Source: Streptomyces umbrinus (GTDB taxonomy: Bacteria; Actinomycetota; Actinomycetes; Streptomycetales; Streptomycetaceae). From it: a DNA stretch of 64,000 bases. The DNA lies in the NCBI RefSeq assembly GCF_030817415.1, contig NZ_JAUSZI010000002.1:1240001-1304000 (forward strand), written 5' to 3'. The notes under the pieces are model-generated. The model worked only from the letters and a program-made list of their open reading frames with translations. It was not told the origin of the DNA and made no database searches. Position numbers and translations under genes: made by a program. This document shows positions 16,330 through 25,089 of this stretch, in pieces; within the stretch, counting starts at the first letter, position 1; each line of letters starts with the position of its first letter.

Positions 16330-18393
16330 ATGACCATGACTCAACAGCCGCACCACAGGCGCAGACCGATCACGGTTCTGTCGTTGCTCCTGCTCGTGAT
16401 GGCCGTGACACTCGGCCCCACCCCGAGTTCCGCGGCAGGGACGGACTGGTGGAACCCGGTCGCGCGGCCGGCACCGGACTCCCAGATCGGTGTCACCGGT
16501 GAGCCCTTCAAGGGGACCAACTCCCAGGGCGAGGTACGCGGGTTCGTCGACGCGCACAACCACATCATGGCCAACGAGGGCTTCGGCGGCCGACTCATCT
16601 GCGGCAAGCCGTTCTCCGACGCGGGAGTGGCCGCGGCGCTCAAGGACTGCCCCGAGCACTACCCCGACGGCTCGCTCGCGATCTTCGACTTCATCACCAA
16701 CGGCGGCGACGGCAAGCACGACCCCGACGGGTGGCCCACCTTCAAGGACTGGCCGGCCTACGACTCGCTGACCCACCAGCAGAACTACTACGCCTGGGTG
16801 GAGCGGGCCTGGCGCGGCGGCCAGCGCGTACTCGTCAACGACCTCGTCACCAACGGCGTGATCTGCTCGGTCTACCCCTTCAAGGACCGCAGCTGCGACG
16901 AGATGACGTCCATCCGTCTGCAGGCGAAGCTGACCTACGACATGCAGGCCTACATCGACAAGATGTACGGCGGCACGGGCAAGGGCTGGTTCCGGATCGT
17001 CACGGACAGCGAGCAGGCCCGCACCGTCATCGAGCAGGGCAAGCTGGCCGTCATCCTGGGCGTCGAGACGTCCGAGCCGTTCGGCTGCAAGCAGATCCTC
17101 GACATCGCCCAGTGCGACAAGGACGACATCGACGCCGGTCTGGACGAGCTGTACGACCTGGGCGTACGCAGCATGTTCCTCTGCCACAAGTTCGACAACG
17201 CGCTCTGCGGGGTCCGGTTCGACGAGGGCGGCCTCGGCACGGCGATCAACGTCGGCCAGTTCCTGTCGACCGGCACCTTCTGGCAGACGGAGAAGTGCAC
17301 GGGCCCGCAGCACGACAACCCCATCGGGGGTGCGGCGGCGCCGAGTGCCGAGGAGGAGCTGCCTGCGGGGGTCGAGGTCCCGTCGTACGACGATGACGCC
17401 CAGTGCAACAAACGCGGGCTGACCGAGCTGGGCGAGTACGCCGTACGCGGCATGATGCAGCGCAAGATGATGCTCGAGGTCGACCACATGAGCGTCAAGG
17501 CCACCGGCCGGGTCCTCGACATCTTCGAGTCGGAGTCCTACCCCGGTGTGCTCTCCTCGCACAGCTGGATGGACCTCAACTGGACCGAGCGGGTCTACGG
17601 TCTCGGCGGCTTCATCGCCCAGTACATGCACGGATCCGAGGGGTTCAGCGCGGAGGCGGACCGCACCAAGGCACTGCGCGACAAGTACGACGTCGGTTAC
17701 GGCTACGGCACCGACATGAACGGCGTCGGCGGCTGGCCGGCCCCGCGCGGCGCGAACGCCTCGAACCCCGTGACGTACCCCTTCCGCAGCACCGACGGCG
17801 GCTCGGTCATCAACAAGCAGACGACCGGTTCACGCACCTGGGACCTGAACACCGACGGCGCCTCGCACTACGGGCTGGTCCCGGACTGGATCGAGGACAT
17901 CCGGCAAGTCGGCGGCCAGGACGTCGTGGACGACCTCTTCCGGGGCGCCGAGTCGTATCTCGACACCTGGGGCGCGTCCGAAGGGCACAAGGCGGGCGTG
18001 AATCTCGCCAAGGGCGCCTCCGCGTCGGCCAGTTCGTCGGAGTCCAACCCGTTCACGAGCTACGCCCCCGGCCGGGCGGTGGATGGGAACGCGGACACCC
18101 GCTGGGCGAGCGACTGGAGCGACGACCAGTGGCTCCGGATCGACCTCGGCTCCACGAGCACGGTCAAGCGTGTCACCCTCGAATGGGAGCGCGCCTACGC
18201 GAAGTCGTACCGCGTCGAGGTCTCCACCGACGGCACCACCTGGCAGTCCGCCTGGTCCACCACCGCCGGTGACGGCGGTCTGGACACGGCCCGGTTCAAC
18301 GGCGTGCCGGCCCGCTATGTACGGATCCACGGGCTGGACCGGGGCACCGACTGGGGCTACTCCCTTTACGAGGTGGGCGTCCACAGCAGCTGA
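16330..18393 (+). CDS. secreted membrane-dipeptidase-like (M19/amidohydrolase) protein with C-terminal discoidin domain
   Basis: This 687-residue protein starts at ATG 16330 (MTMTQQ), followed by a Sec signal peptide (PITVLSLLLLVMAVTLG ... SSAA). The catalytic part opens with FVDAHNHIM, the HxH metal motif of the amidohydrolase/renal dipeptidase barrel. Later it has MMLEVDHMSVKATGRVLDIF and YPGVLSSHSW, matching the DLSH ... SHS region of M19 dipeptidases. The last ~135 residues form an F5/8 type C (discoidin) galactose-binding domain (AVDGNADTRWASDWS ... WLRIDLG). It is much longer than typical M19 enzymes. The likely role is a zinc hydrolase that binds an extracellular glycan. The TetR gene follows directly. 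Confidence 0.85.
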   Translation: MTMTQQPHHRRRPITVLSLLLLVMAVTLGPTPSSAAGTDWWNPVARPAPDSQIGVTGEPFKGTNSQGEVRGFVDAHNHIMANEGFGGRLICGKPFSDAGVAAALKDCPEHYPDGSLAIFDFITNGGDGKHDPDGWPTFKDWPAYDSLTHQQNYYAWVERAWRGGQRVLVNDLVTNGVICSVYPFKDRSCDEMTSIRLQAKLTYDMQAYIDKMYGGTGKGWFRIVTDSEQARTVIEQGKLAVILGVETSEPFGCKQILDIAQCDKDDIDAGLDELYDLGVRSMFLCHKFDNALCGVRFDEGGLGTAINVGQFLSTGTFWQTEKCTGPQHDNPIGGAAAPSAEEELPAGVEVPSYDDDAQCNKRGLTELGEYAVRGMMQRKMMLEVDHMSVKATGRVLDIFESESYPGVLSSHSWMDLNWTERVYGLGGFIAQYMHGSEGFSAEADRTKALRDKYDVGYGYGTDMNGVGGWPAPRGANASNPVTYPFRSTDGGSVINKQTTGSRTWDLNTDGASHYGLVPDWIEDIRQVGGQDVVDDLFRGAESYLDTWGASEGHKAGVNLAKGASASASSSESNPFTSYAPGRAVDGNADTRWASDWSDDQWLRIDLGSTSTVKRVTLEWERAYAKSYRVEVSTDGTTWQSAWSTTAGDGGLDTARFNGVPARYVRIHGLDRGTDWGYSLYEVGVHSS

Positions 18394-18420
18394 CGCCCAC
18401 CGGAACGAAAGGGAACACCC

Positions 18421-19074
18421 ATGGCACGGATGCCGTCGGCCGAACGGCGTCGGCAGCTCACCGAAGCGGCCATCCGCGCGATGACCCGGGACGGCGTCTC
18501 CAGGACGACGACCCGGTCCATCGCCGCGGAGGCCGGTCTGTCCCTGAGCGTCTTCCACTACTGCTTCGACTCCAAGCAGGCCCTGATCGAGTCCGTCATC
18601 ACGACGATCACCGAGCACTCCGTCACGGTGGTCAGGGAGGCGATCAGGCCGAAGGCCACTCTTCGGGAGACAGTCCGGGCCGGGTTCCAGGCCTACTGGG
18701 ACCATGTGTCCGCGCATCCCGGCGAGCACATGCTCACGTACGAGCTGACGCAGTACGCCCTGCGTCAGCCGGGGTTCGAGCATCTGGCGCGGCGGCAGTA
18801 CCAGCTGTACTGCGACACCTACACCGAGCTCGTCGAGCAGCTCGCCCGGAGCATGGACTTCGAACTCCGCGTCCCGGCCCCCGTGCTGGCCCGCTATCTG
18901 GCCGCCATGACCGACGGTCTGACCCTGAACTTCCTTGTGCTGGGCGACGACGCGGCCTGGGCGGACATCCTCGACACGATCACCGACCATGTCGCGGGCC
19001 TCGTGCGCGATGCGGACGAACTCCGGCCCCGTACGGGATCCGGTCCCGCCGGTTCCTCTTTTTCGTCCCCCTGA
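18421..19074 (+). CDS. TetR-family transcriptional regulator
   Basis: This 217-residue protein has an N-terminal TetR helix-turn-helix: RRRQLTEAAIRAMTRDGVS, TTRSIAAEAGLSLSVFHYCF and the following DSKQALIESV helix. The C-terminal ligand-binding helices resemble the TetR_C_6/BetI-like type. AAAGGGAAC precedes the ATG. It starts 28 bp after the secreted dipeptidase and is probably cotranscribed with it, so the dipeptidase gene may be a target. No clear operator palindrome was found. The 224-bp gap downstream separates it from the terpene cluster. Confidence 0.92.
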   Translation: MARMPSAERRRQLTEAAIRAMTRDGVSRTTTRSIAAEAGLSLSVFHYCFDSKQALIESVITTITEHSVTVVREAIRPKATLRETVRAGFQAYWDHVSAHPGEHMLTYELTQYALRQPGFEHLARRQYQLYCDTYTELVEQLARSMDFELRVPAPVLARYLAAMTDGLTLNFLVLGDDAAWADILDTITDHVAGLVRDADELRPRTGSGPAGSSFSSP

Positions 19075-19128
19075 TGTGACCCTTTACAAAAGGCCACTTG
19101 AGTGACGAAAGGTAATTCCAGTAAATGC

Positions 19129-19138
19129 ATCATGCATC
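19129..19138. promoter_or_regulatory. ATCATGCATC motif upstream of the P450-terpene synthase operon
   Basis: ATCATGCATC lies in an AT-richer stretch 161 bp before the P450 start. Its exact reverse complement, GATGCATGAT, is at 21824-21833 upstream of the LAL regulator. A shared site for the cluster activator is inferred. The 19075-19298 gap also has TTTACAAAAGG-like AT-rich sequence. Confidence 0.4.
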
Positions 19139-19298
19139 AACAATGTTTCACCCAACGCCTCTTTGTGCTCCTGTGCGCCCCCAAGGAAAGTGGATCTGGG
19201 GAGCCGACAGCAGTTGAACTGGGCAGGACATGACTCGAGCACCGAGCCGGTGGCACGTTCGCCGATTTACGTGAGTCGACTGAGGCAGGTGGTATTCG

Positions 19299-20780
19299 AT
19301 GAGCAACGCCATGCCCGAACCGGATCGACTATGGACCCTGGGCACTGCGCCAGGCATATTCCCGAGCATCAGCCACGGTATCGCTTTGTTCCGTCGCCCG
19401 TTGGCTTTTCTGAATTCCCTGCCCGCCCGGGGCGATCTGGTCGAGTTACGCCTGGGCCCGTCGCGGGCCTGGATGGTGTGCCACCCCGAGCTGGTCCACC
19501 GGGTGCTCATGGACCCGCGCACCTTCGACAAGGGAGGTTCGCAGTACGACAGGCTCCGGGCCCTGATGGGTGACGGTGTGGTCACCTGCCACCAGGAGGC
19601 ACACCGACGGCAGCGCACACTGCTCCAGCCGGACTTCCGCGCCTCCCGCGTCGCCGACTACACGGAACTGATGGGCGAGGAAGCCGAGTCGGTGTGCCGA
19701 GCGTGGCAGGCCGGACAGCGGATCGACGTCAGCGCGGCGATGATGGCCCTGACCACAAGGGTGACCAGCCGCGTCCTCCTCTCGGACTCGCTCGACGACG
19801 CCAGGGCCGCCCAGGTTCGCGGCGCCCTCGGCACCATCGTCCGTGGCCTGTTCGTCCGCACGGTCGTGCCGGTCGACGCCCCGTTCCGTGTCCCCACGCC
19901 GGCGAACCGTCGCTATCGGCGTGCGGTCGACCGGCTGCACGGGATCATCGACTCCGTCATAGCGGAACGGCGGCGGGGCGCTCCCCGCGACGACGTGCTG
20001 GGGACGCTGCTGGCCGCCGCGCGCGACGGGGGCGAGGACGCGGCGGTCACCGAACAGGAAGTCCACGACCAGCTCATCACCCTCCTGCTCACCGGCGTGG
20101 AAACCACCGCACTGTGCTTGGCCTCCGTCTTCAGCCTCCTGGCACAACATCCGGAGACCGAGCGCCATCTGCACGCCGAGGTCGACACCGTGCTCGACGG
20201 GCGGCGACGGCCCGGCCTCGACGACCTGTCGCGGCTCACCTACACCCGGTCCGCCGTCACCGAGACGCTGCGCCACTCACCACCGGGCTGGCTCTTCACC
20301 CGCGTCACGACCAGAGAGACGGAGCTCGCCGGGTGCCGGCTCCCCCGGGGCGCCACGGTCCTGTACAGCCCCTATCTCCTGCACCACGATCCCGCGTCGT
20401 TCCCCGACCCCGAACTGTTCCTGCCCGAACGCTGGTTGCCGGGTTCGGAGCGGACCGGTGCCGCACAGCACCGCGCGATGCTCCCCTTCGCCACGGGAAG
20501 CCGCAAGTGCATCGGTGACGCGTTCGCGATGGCGGAGACCACGGTGGCCGTCGCGGTCATCGCCGGTCACTGGCGGCTGCGCCATCCGCCCGGACCCGTC
20601 CAACAACCGCGCCCCGCGGCGACGTTGGGCCCGAGGTCGCTGCCGATGATCTGCGAACCACGCTCACCCACACCGGTCGGCACACCGCCGCGCGCCCGTT
20701 CTCTCGCTCCCCGAACCACGGTGACATCCCGTACACAGGATCCCCGAACGGCAGGTGACAACGGTGTCGACGACGCATGA
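19299..20780 (+). CDS. cytochrome P450 of a terpene cluster (TTA codon)
   Basis: This 493-residue monooxygenase has all P450 landmarks: the I-helix LLLTGVETTALCL (oxygen-binding region, about 262-274), the ExxR pair E322-R325 (TETLR), PERW in the meander, and the haem loop FATGSRKCIGDAFAMAE with ligand Cys404. Its normal end (LPMICEP) is followed by about 40 disordered residues that overlap the terpene synthase start by 26 bp, so translation is coupled. It most likely oxidises the product of that synthase. Leu50 is encoded by TTA at 19446-19448, which in Streptomyces makes expression depend on bldA tRNA. The ATG at 19299 follows AGGTGG. Confidence 0.93.
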   Translation: MSNAMPEPDRLWTLGTAPGIFPSISHGIALFRRPLAFLNSLPARGDLVELRLGPSRAWMVCHPELVHRVLMDPRTFDKGGSQYDRLRALMGDGVVTCHQEAHRRQRTLLQPDFRASRVADYTELMGEEAESVCRAWQAGQRIDVSAAMMALTTRVTSRVLLSDSLDDARAAQVRGALGTIVRGLFVRTVVPVDAPFRVPTPANRRYRRAVDRLHGIIDSVIAERRRGAPRDDVLGTLLAAARDGGEDAAVTEQEVHDQLITLLLTGVETTALCLASVFSLLAQHPETERHLHAEVDTVLDGRRRPGLDDLSRLTYTRSAVTETLRHSPPGWLFTRVTTRETELAGCRLPRGATVLYSPYLLHHDPASFPDPELFLPERWLPGSERTGAAQHRAMLPFATGSRKCIGDAFAMAETTVAVAVIAGHWRLRHPPGPVQQPRPAATLGPRSLPMICEPRSPTPVGTPPRARSLAPRTTVTSRTQDPRTAGDNGVDDA

Positions 20781-21771
20781 GGAAATCACGGTCGCCCTGC
20801 AAGAAGAAATTCCCGCGGACAACTTGAAAGACCTCATCGACGCCAATCTCTACATGCCGTTCCCTTTCCTGAGCAACCGCCATGAATCCGAATCGGCGGC
20901 AGGCGTCGACACCTGGCTGCGCACCTGGGGACTGACCGACGACCCGGCAGTGGCGGCCATGATCGTCAAAACTCGCCCGGCGGAACTCGCGTCCTACAAC
21001 AGCCCGACCGTGGACCGCGATGTCCTGCAGATCGTGGCCAACCAAATCGCCTACCAGTTCATCTTCGACGACCTGGCGGAAGAGGTCGGCCGACACCGGC
21101 CGGGCCGCCTCCTGCCCATGCTCAGCGAGAGCATCGGAATCCTGCGCGACGGCCGGCCGCCCGTCACACCCCTCGGGGCGGCCCTGGCCGATCTCCACCG
21201 CCAGGTCCAGGAACGGTGCACGCCCGCACAGGCCGCACGATGGGCCTGGAACAGCCGCGAGTACGTACACGGCCTGCTGTACGAGTCGGTGGCCCAGACG
21301 CACTCTCCTCCGGTGCGGATGGAGTTGTGCAACTCGATACGTTCGCTGACCGCGGGCATCGAGCCCTTCTATCCGTTGTACGAAGCCGCGCAGCCGTGCG
21401 AACTCACCCCCAAGGACCTCCATCACGCCACAATGCAGCACTTGCGGCGTCTCTCGGTCGATGCGGCCGTGTGGACAGCCGACCTCTTCTCCTCGGTGAA
21501 GGAGCAACGGACAGGCGGAATGGTCAACCTGGCCCTCGCCTATCAGCGTGCGTACGAGTGTTCCCTGCCGCAGGCCGTCACGCTGGCCATCCGACGGATC
21601 AACAGCACCATCGACGAGTTCGAGACGCTCTACGAGAAGATCAAGCCGGAGCTGAGCCCGGCCGGCGTCGGTTACGTGGAAGGCATGTCCGGCTGGATTC
21701 GCGGGTGCTACTACTGGTCCCGCACCGTGCCGCGCTACGCGGACGCGACGGCGATGTCCTCCGTCCACTGA
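20755..21771 (+). CDS. class I terpene synthase with altered NSE motif
   Basis: This 338-residue enzyme (GTG 20755; GTG 20764 is also possible, with AGGTG upstream) should cyclise a prenyl diphosphate, probably farnesyl diphosphate, in the cytoplasm. The aspartate-rich motif FIFDDLAEE places D105, D106 and E109/E110. The pyrophosphate-sensing Arg196 is 46 residues before the NSE motif, as in the family. The C-terminal PRY pair is present. The NSE motif reads ADLFSSVKE (242-250): the first metal-binding Asn/Asp is Ala242. Either metal binding is altered or activity is lost. It overlaps the P450 gene, so they form one operon. Product cannot be predicted. Confidence 0.92.
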   Translation: MTTVSTTHEEITVALQEEIPADNLKDLIDANLYMPFPFLSNRHESESAAGVDTWLRTWGLTDDPAVAAMIVKTRPAELASYNSPTVDRDVLQIVANQIAYQFIFDDLAEEVGRHRPGRLLPMLSESIGILRDGRPPVTPLGAALADLHRQVQERCTPAQAARWAWNSREYVHGLLYESVAQTHSPPVRMELCNSIRSLTAGIEPFYPLYEAAQPCELTPKDLHHATMQHLRRLSVDAAVWTADLFSSVKEQRTGGMVNLALAYQRAYECSLPQAVTLAIRRINSTIDEFETLYEKIKPELSPAGVGYVEGMSGWIRGCYYWSRTVPRYADATAMSSVH

Positions 21772-21823
21772 CGGCAGACCAATCAAATTACATTACCTGA
21801 AAGCAAGGCGCTCAAACCGTTCC

Positions 21824-21833
21824 GATGCATGAT
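21824..21833. promoter_or_regulatory. GATGCATGAT motif upstream of the LAL regulator
   Basis: This is the exact reverse complement of the motif at 19129-19138. It lies in an AT-richer gap, 110 bp before the LAL start. It may be an autoregulatory or shared activator site. Confidence 0.4.
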
Positions 21834-21942
21834 TCGCCCTTCCCTGTGTACTCATTGCTCAATACGACCACCCGATGTCCGCAAGGGCGTACGCTCATCG
21901 CTGCCTTCCGAAGGATCAACGAAACAGGAAGCGGTAGGGCAT

Positions 21943-24852
21943 ATGGCGCATGAGCTGCGGCAACCGGACCCCGAGAGCCATCTGTTGCTGGAGCGCCATA
22001 GGGAACTCCGGGCGATCGACGCCGCGTTGGCCGAGCTCAGCGATACAGGGGACGGTGTGCCGCGACCGCGCCACACCGGGCTCCTCACCTTCACCGGCTC
22101 GGCCGGGCTGGGCAAGACGGCGCTCATGACGGAGGCACGCGCCCGGGCCGTGGCCCACGGGTTCACTGTGTTCTCGGGCAAGGGCGGAGAGAAGGAACAG
22201 GAGCTGGCCTTCCACGTGGTCCGCCAGCTCGTGCAACCCGCCCTGGCGGCGATGGACGAGCCCGAGCGCCGGGCCTTCCTGGGCAGTTGGTACGACATCG
22301 TCGCCGCCGCGCTCGGTCTGGAGGCAACGGGCACCGCCCGGGTGCCGGACCCGACCGGGGTGCGCGACGGACTCGACTGGGTCATGACGCGCCTCACGGT
22401 GATGAAGGCGCCCGTCATCCTGCTCCTGGACGACATGCACTGGGCCGATGTCGAGTCCCTGAACTGGCTCGCCTCCTTCGCCCCACGGGCCGAGGATCTC
22501 CCGCTGCTGATCGTCGCCGCCTACCGGCCCGACGAACTACCGAGCGAGGCGGCGGTGTTCCGCACACTCGTCGAACGCCACCGGAACCGCCCTTACTCCC
22601 TCGCTCCGCTCACTTCCGCGGGCGTGGCGCGCATCGTCAGGGACGAGGTGGGCGAGGGAGCCGAGGACGAGTTCTGCGACGAGTGCTGGACGGCCACCGG
22701 CGGAAGCCCGTTCGAGGCCGTCGAGCTCGCCATCCGACTCGGCGAACGGCGCCTGAAGGGCACGCGGGACGAATTGTCCTCGATGCGGGACCTCGCCTCG
22801 GCGGTCAAGGGACCCGGGCTCCTCGACCGGCTGCACCGTCTCGGCACGACCACCGTCCGCTTCGCGTGGTCCGCTGCCGTCCTCGGTACGTCCATCTCGC
22901 CAGAACTCGCCGCCACCATCGCGGTGGTCGGCAGCGAGGAAGCCGCCGAGGCGACCGAGAGGCTGCGCGCCGCTCGGATCCTGAAGGACGCCCCAGGTCA
23001 GGGAGGCGGCCTGGAGTTCGTACACCCCTTGATCGCGACAGCGGTCTACCGGGACATCTCCGCGAGTCTGCGGGTCGGTCTGCACAACGCGGCCGCGGAG
23101 GCGGTCCACGCCGCGGGGTTCGGGCCCACCGCCGCTTCCCGGCATCTGCTGGAAGTCCCGTGCGAGGGAAGGCCCGAAGCAGTCGCATGCCTTCGGGAGG
23201 CCGCCCGCGAGTACCTGTGCGCCGGGGCTCCGGAGGCCGCCCGGCGCGTCCTGACCCGGGCCCTGCAGGAGCCGCCCCTTCCGGAGGACCGGGCGGCACT
23301 CCTCCATGAACTCGCGTGCTCGACCTTCCTGATCGAACCCGCGGCCACCGTCAGCCACCTCCGGGCGGCTCTCGCGGAACCCGGGGTCGACCCCCATCTG
23401 CGCGCCTCCATCGTCTACCGGCTGACCCAGGCTCTGGCCCACCTCGACCGGGTGGCCGAGGCCGCGGCCGTGGCCGCCGACGAGGCACAGCAGGCCACCA
23501 ATCCGCGCATCCGACTGCGCATGCAGGCCGACCACTTCGTATGGAGCGCGTTCCGCACCGACGAGCCCGACTCGGCCGCCCGCTCGCGCAGGCTGACACG
23601 GCTGGCCGCGCGGCTGACCGGCCGTGGTCTGGAGGAGCGGTACATCCTGGGCCTTCGGTCCTGGGACGCGATGATGCGAGGCGAGCCGCGGCAGACCGTT
23701 CTTGAGTATGCCGAGGAGTCCTTGCGGGGCGGGCTGAGCTGGACCGCTGAGAACCGGGGCTTCGAGCTGCCCGTTTCCGTCGCCCTCGTCTTCATGTACT
23801 GCGACCAGCCACGACGGGCCGAGGAACTGTTCACCAAGGGAATGGCCGAGTGCGAGACCAAGGGCTGGCGCGGCTCCCACCTGGCCGTCGGCCAGACCCT
23901 CTTCGGCTACATCCGCTACCGTCGTGGCTGCCTCATCGAGGCGGAGGAATTCGTACGTGAGGGGCTGCGCACCGCCGACCGGGTGGAAGGAGCGGTGCCC
24001 GCCCAGTGGTTCGCCATCGGCATCCTGATTCAGATCCTCCTCGCCCGTGGCCGGACCGACGAAGCGCGACAGCTCGCCGACTTCTACCACTACGGCGAGG
24101 TGGTCCCGAACGCCGTCATCTACCCGGATCCCCGCACGGTCTACGCCGAACTGCTCCTGGCCGAGGGCAGGCACTCCGAGGCCGAGCACCTGTTGTCCGC
24201 GGTAGGCGAATGGCTGGACTCACGATCCTGGCGCAACCCGACCTGGTGCCCCTGGCAGCTGAATCTCGCGTCCGCCGTCGCTCCCACCGCTCCCGACCGG
24301 GCGATCCGTCTCGCCCAGGACGCCGTCAAGCGGGCCCGTGACTTCGGTGCGGCCTCCGCGATCGGCCAGGCGCTCCACACCGAGGCCGAGGTGACGGGCG
24401 GACCTGCGTCGCTCGACCTGTACACGGAGGCGGTCGAGCACCTCGAACGGTCGCCAGCCTCATACGAGTTGGCCCGTGCGCTGGTCGGCCACGGTGCCGC
24501 GCTGTCCCGGAACGGCAGACTGCAGGAGGCAGCGGACCGGCTCTACCAAGGCCAGGAAGGCGCCGTCCACTGCGGTGCCGAGGCGCTGGCGACCCGGGCC
24601 AGGGCAGAACTCTCGGCGGCCGGACTGCGGCCGCTGCCCCTTCGCTACGGACAGACGGACACACTCACCGCTCCGGAACGCAAGGCCGCCGAGATGACGG
24701 CCCAGGGGCTCCAGGCAGGGGTGGTCGCGAAGGCTCTGAGCCTCACCGAGCAGGGCGTGACACGACTGCTCTCCTCGGTCTACCGGAAGATCGGCACCGA
24801 CGCCGCCGGCCTCGCCAGAGCCTTGGAGACCTTCCCGCGCCCTCATCCGTGA
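21943..24852 (+). CDS. LAL-family (large ATP-binding LuxR-type) regulator of the terpene cluster
   Basis: This 969-residue protein starts at ATG 21943 with GGTAGGG nearby; an ATG at 21829 is less likely. It has an N-terminal AAA/STAND ATPase with Walker A GSAGLGKT (52-59) and Walker B VILLLDDMHW, a long helical TPR-like middle, and a LuxR-type helix-turn-helix over the last ~62 residues (LTAPERKAAEMTAQGLQAG, then QGVTRLLSSVYRKIG). The recognition region is somewhat divergent from classic LuxR proteins. LAL proteins are often pathway-specific activators of natural-product clusters. It follows the terpene synthase on the same strand and is the natural candidate to control that operon. Confidence 0.92.
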   Translation: MAHELRQPDPESHLLLERHRELRAIDAALAELSDTGDGVPRPRHTGLLTFTGSAGLGKTALMTEARARAVAHGFTVFSGKGGEKEQELAFHVVRQLVQPALAAMDEPERRAFLGSWYDIVAAALGLEATGTARVPDPTGVRDGLDWVMTRLTVMKAPVILLLDDMHWADVESLNWLASFAPRAEDLPLLIVAAYRPDELPSEAAVFRTLVERHRNRPYSLAPLTSAGVARIVRDEVGEGAEDEFCDECWTATGGSPFEAVELAIRLGERRLKGTRDELSSMRDLASAVKGPGLLDRLHRLGTTTVRFAWSAAVLGTSISPELAATIAVVGSEEAAEATERLRAARILKDAPGQGGGLEFVHPLIATAVYRDISASLRVGLHNAAAEAVHAAGFGPTAASRHLLEVPCEGRPEAVACLREAAREYLCAGAPEAARRVLTRALQEPPLPEDRAALLHELACSTFLIEPAATVSHLRAALAEPGVDPHLRASIVYRLTQALAHLDRVAEAAAVAADEAQQATNPRIRLRMQADHFVWSAFRTDEPDSAARSRRLTRLAARLTGRGLEERYILGLRSWDAMMRGEPRQTVLEYAEESLRGGLSWTAENRGFELPVSVALVFMYCDQPRRAEELFTKGMAECETKGWRGSHLAVGQTLFGYIRYRRGCLIEAEEFVREGLRTADRVEGAVPAQWFAIGILIQILLARGRTDEARQLADFYHYGEVVPNAVIYPDPRTVYAELLLAEGRHSEAEHLLSAVGEWLDSRSWRNPTWCPWQLNLASAVAPTAPDRAIRLAQDAVKRARDFGAASAIGQALHTEAEVTGGPASLDLYTEAVEHLERSPASYELARALVGHGAALSRNGRLQEAADRLYQGQEGAVHCGAEALATRARAELSAAGLRPLPLRYGQTDTLTAPERKAAEMTAQGLQAGVVAKALSLTEQGVTRLLSSVYRKIGTDAAGLARALETFPRPHP

Positions 24853-24862
24853 CCTGACGATC

Positions 24863-24901
24863 AGGAAGCCCGGGTCCGGACCGTCCGGACCCGGGCTTCC
24901 T
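24863..24901 (+). terminator. 18-bp perfect hairpin after the LAL gene
   Basis: Arms 24863-24880 and 24884-24901 are fully complementary around a 3-nt loop (CCG). It starts 10 bp after the stop and closes the terpene cluster. Confidence 0.87.
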
Positions 24902-24953
24902 GCTGCCCTTCGCCCAGTAGCTCGCTCCTGCTGCCCTTCGCCCAGCGGCTCAC
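24898..24953. repeat. 28-bp imperfect tandem duplication
   Basis: TCCTGCTGCCCTTCGCCCAG at 24898-24917 recurs exactly at 24926-24945. With the flanks, two 28-bp units agree at 25 positions. The first copy begins inside the terminator's right arm. It looks like a non-coding microduplication. Confidence 0.65.
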
Positions 24954-25010
24954 TCTGCGACGACAGCCGGCCGCGCACTCCTACGACCGCCGTTACCCGC
25001 ACCTGATAGC

Positions 25011-25028
25011 TTCTACACCGCTGTAGAA
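25011..25028. promoter_or_regulatory. BlaI-type operator upstream of terB-like gene
   Basis: TTCTACA-CCGC-TGTAGAA is a perfect inverted repeat with a 4-bp centre, 62 bp before the TerB-family start. The same half sites with the same spacing occur at 27106-27123 beside the BlaI gene. TACA/TGTA half sites are typical of BlaI/MecI operators. Confidence 0.65.
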
Positions 25029-25089
25029 ATATGCGGCGGTCGGAGCCTCCACCGGCTCGGGCCACCCTCTGACACAAACCGGAGTTCTC

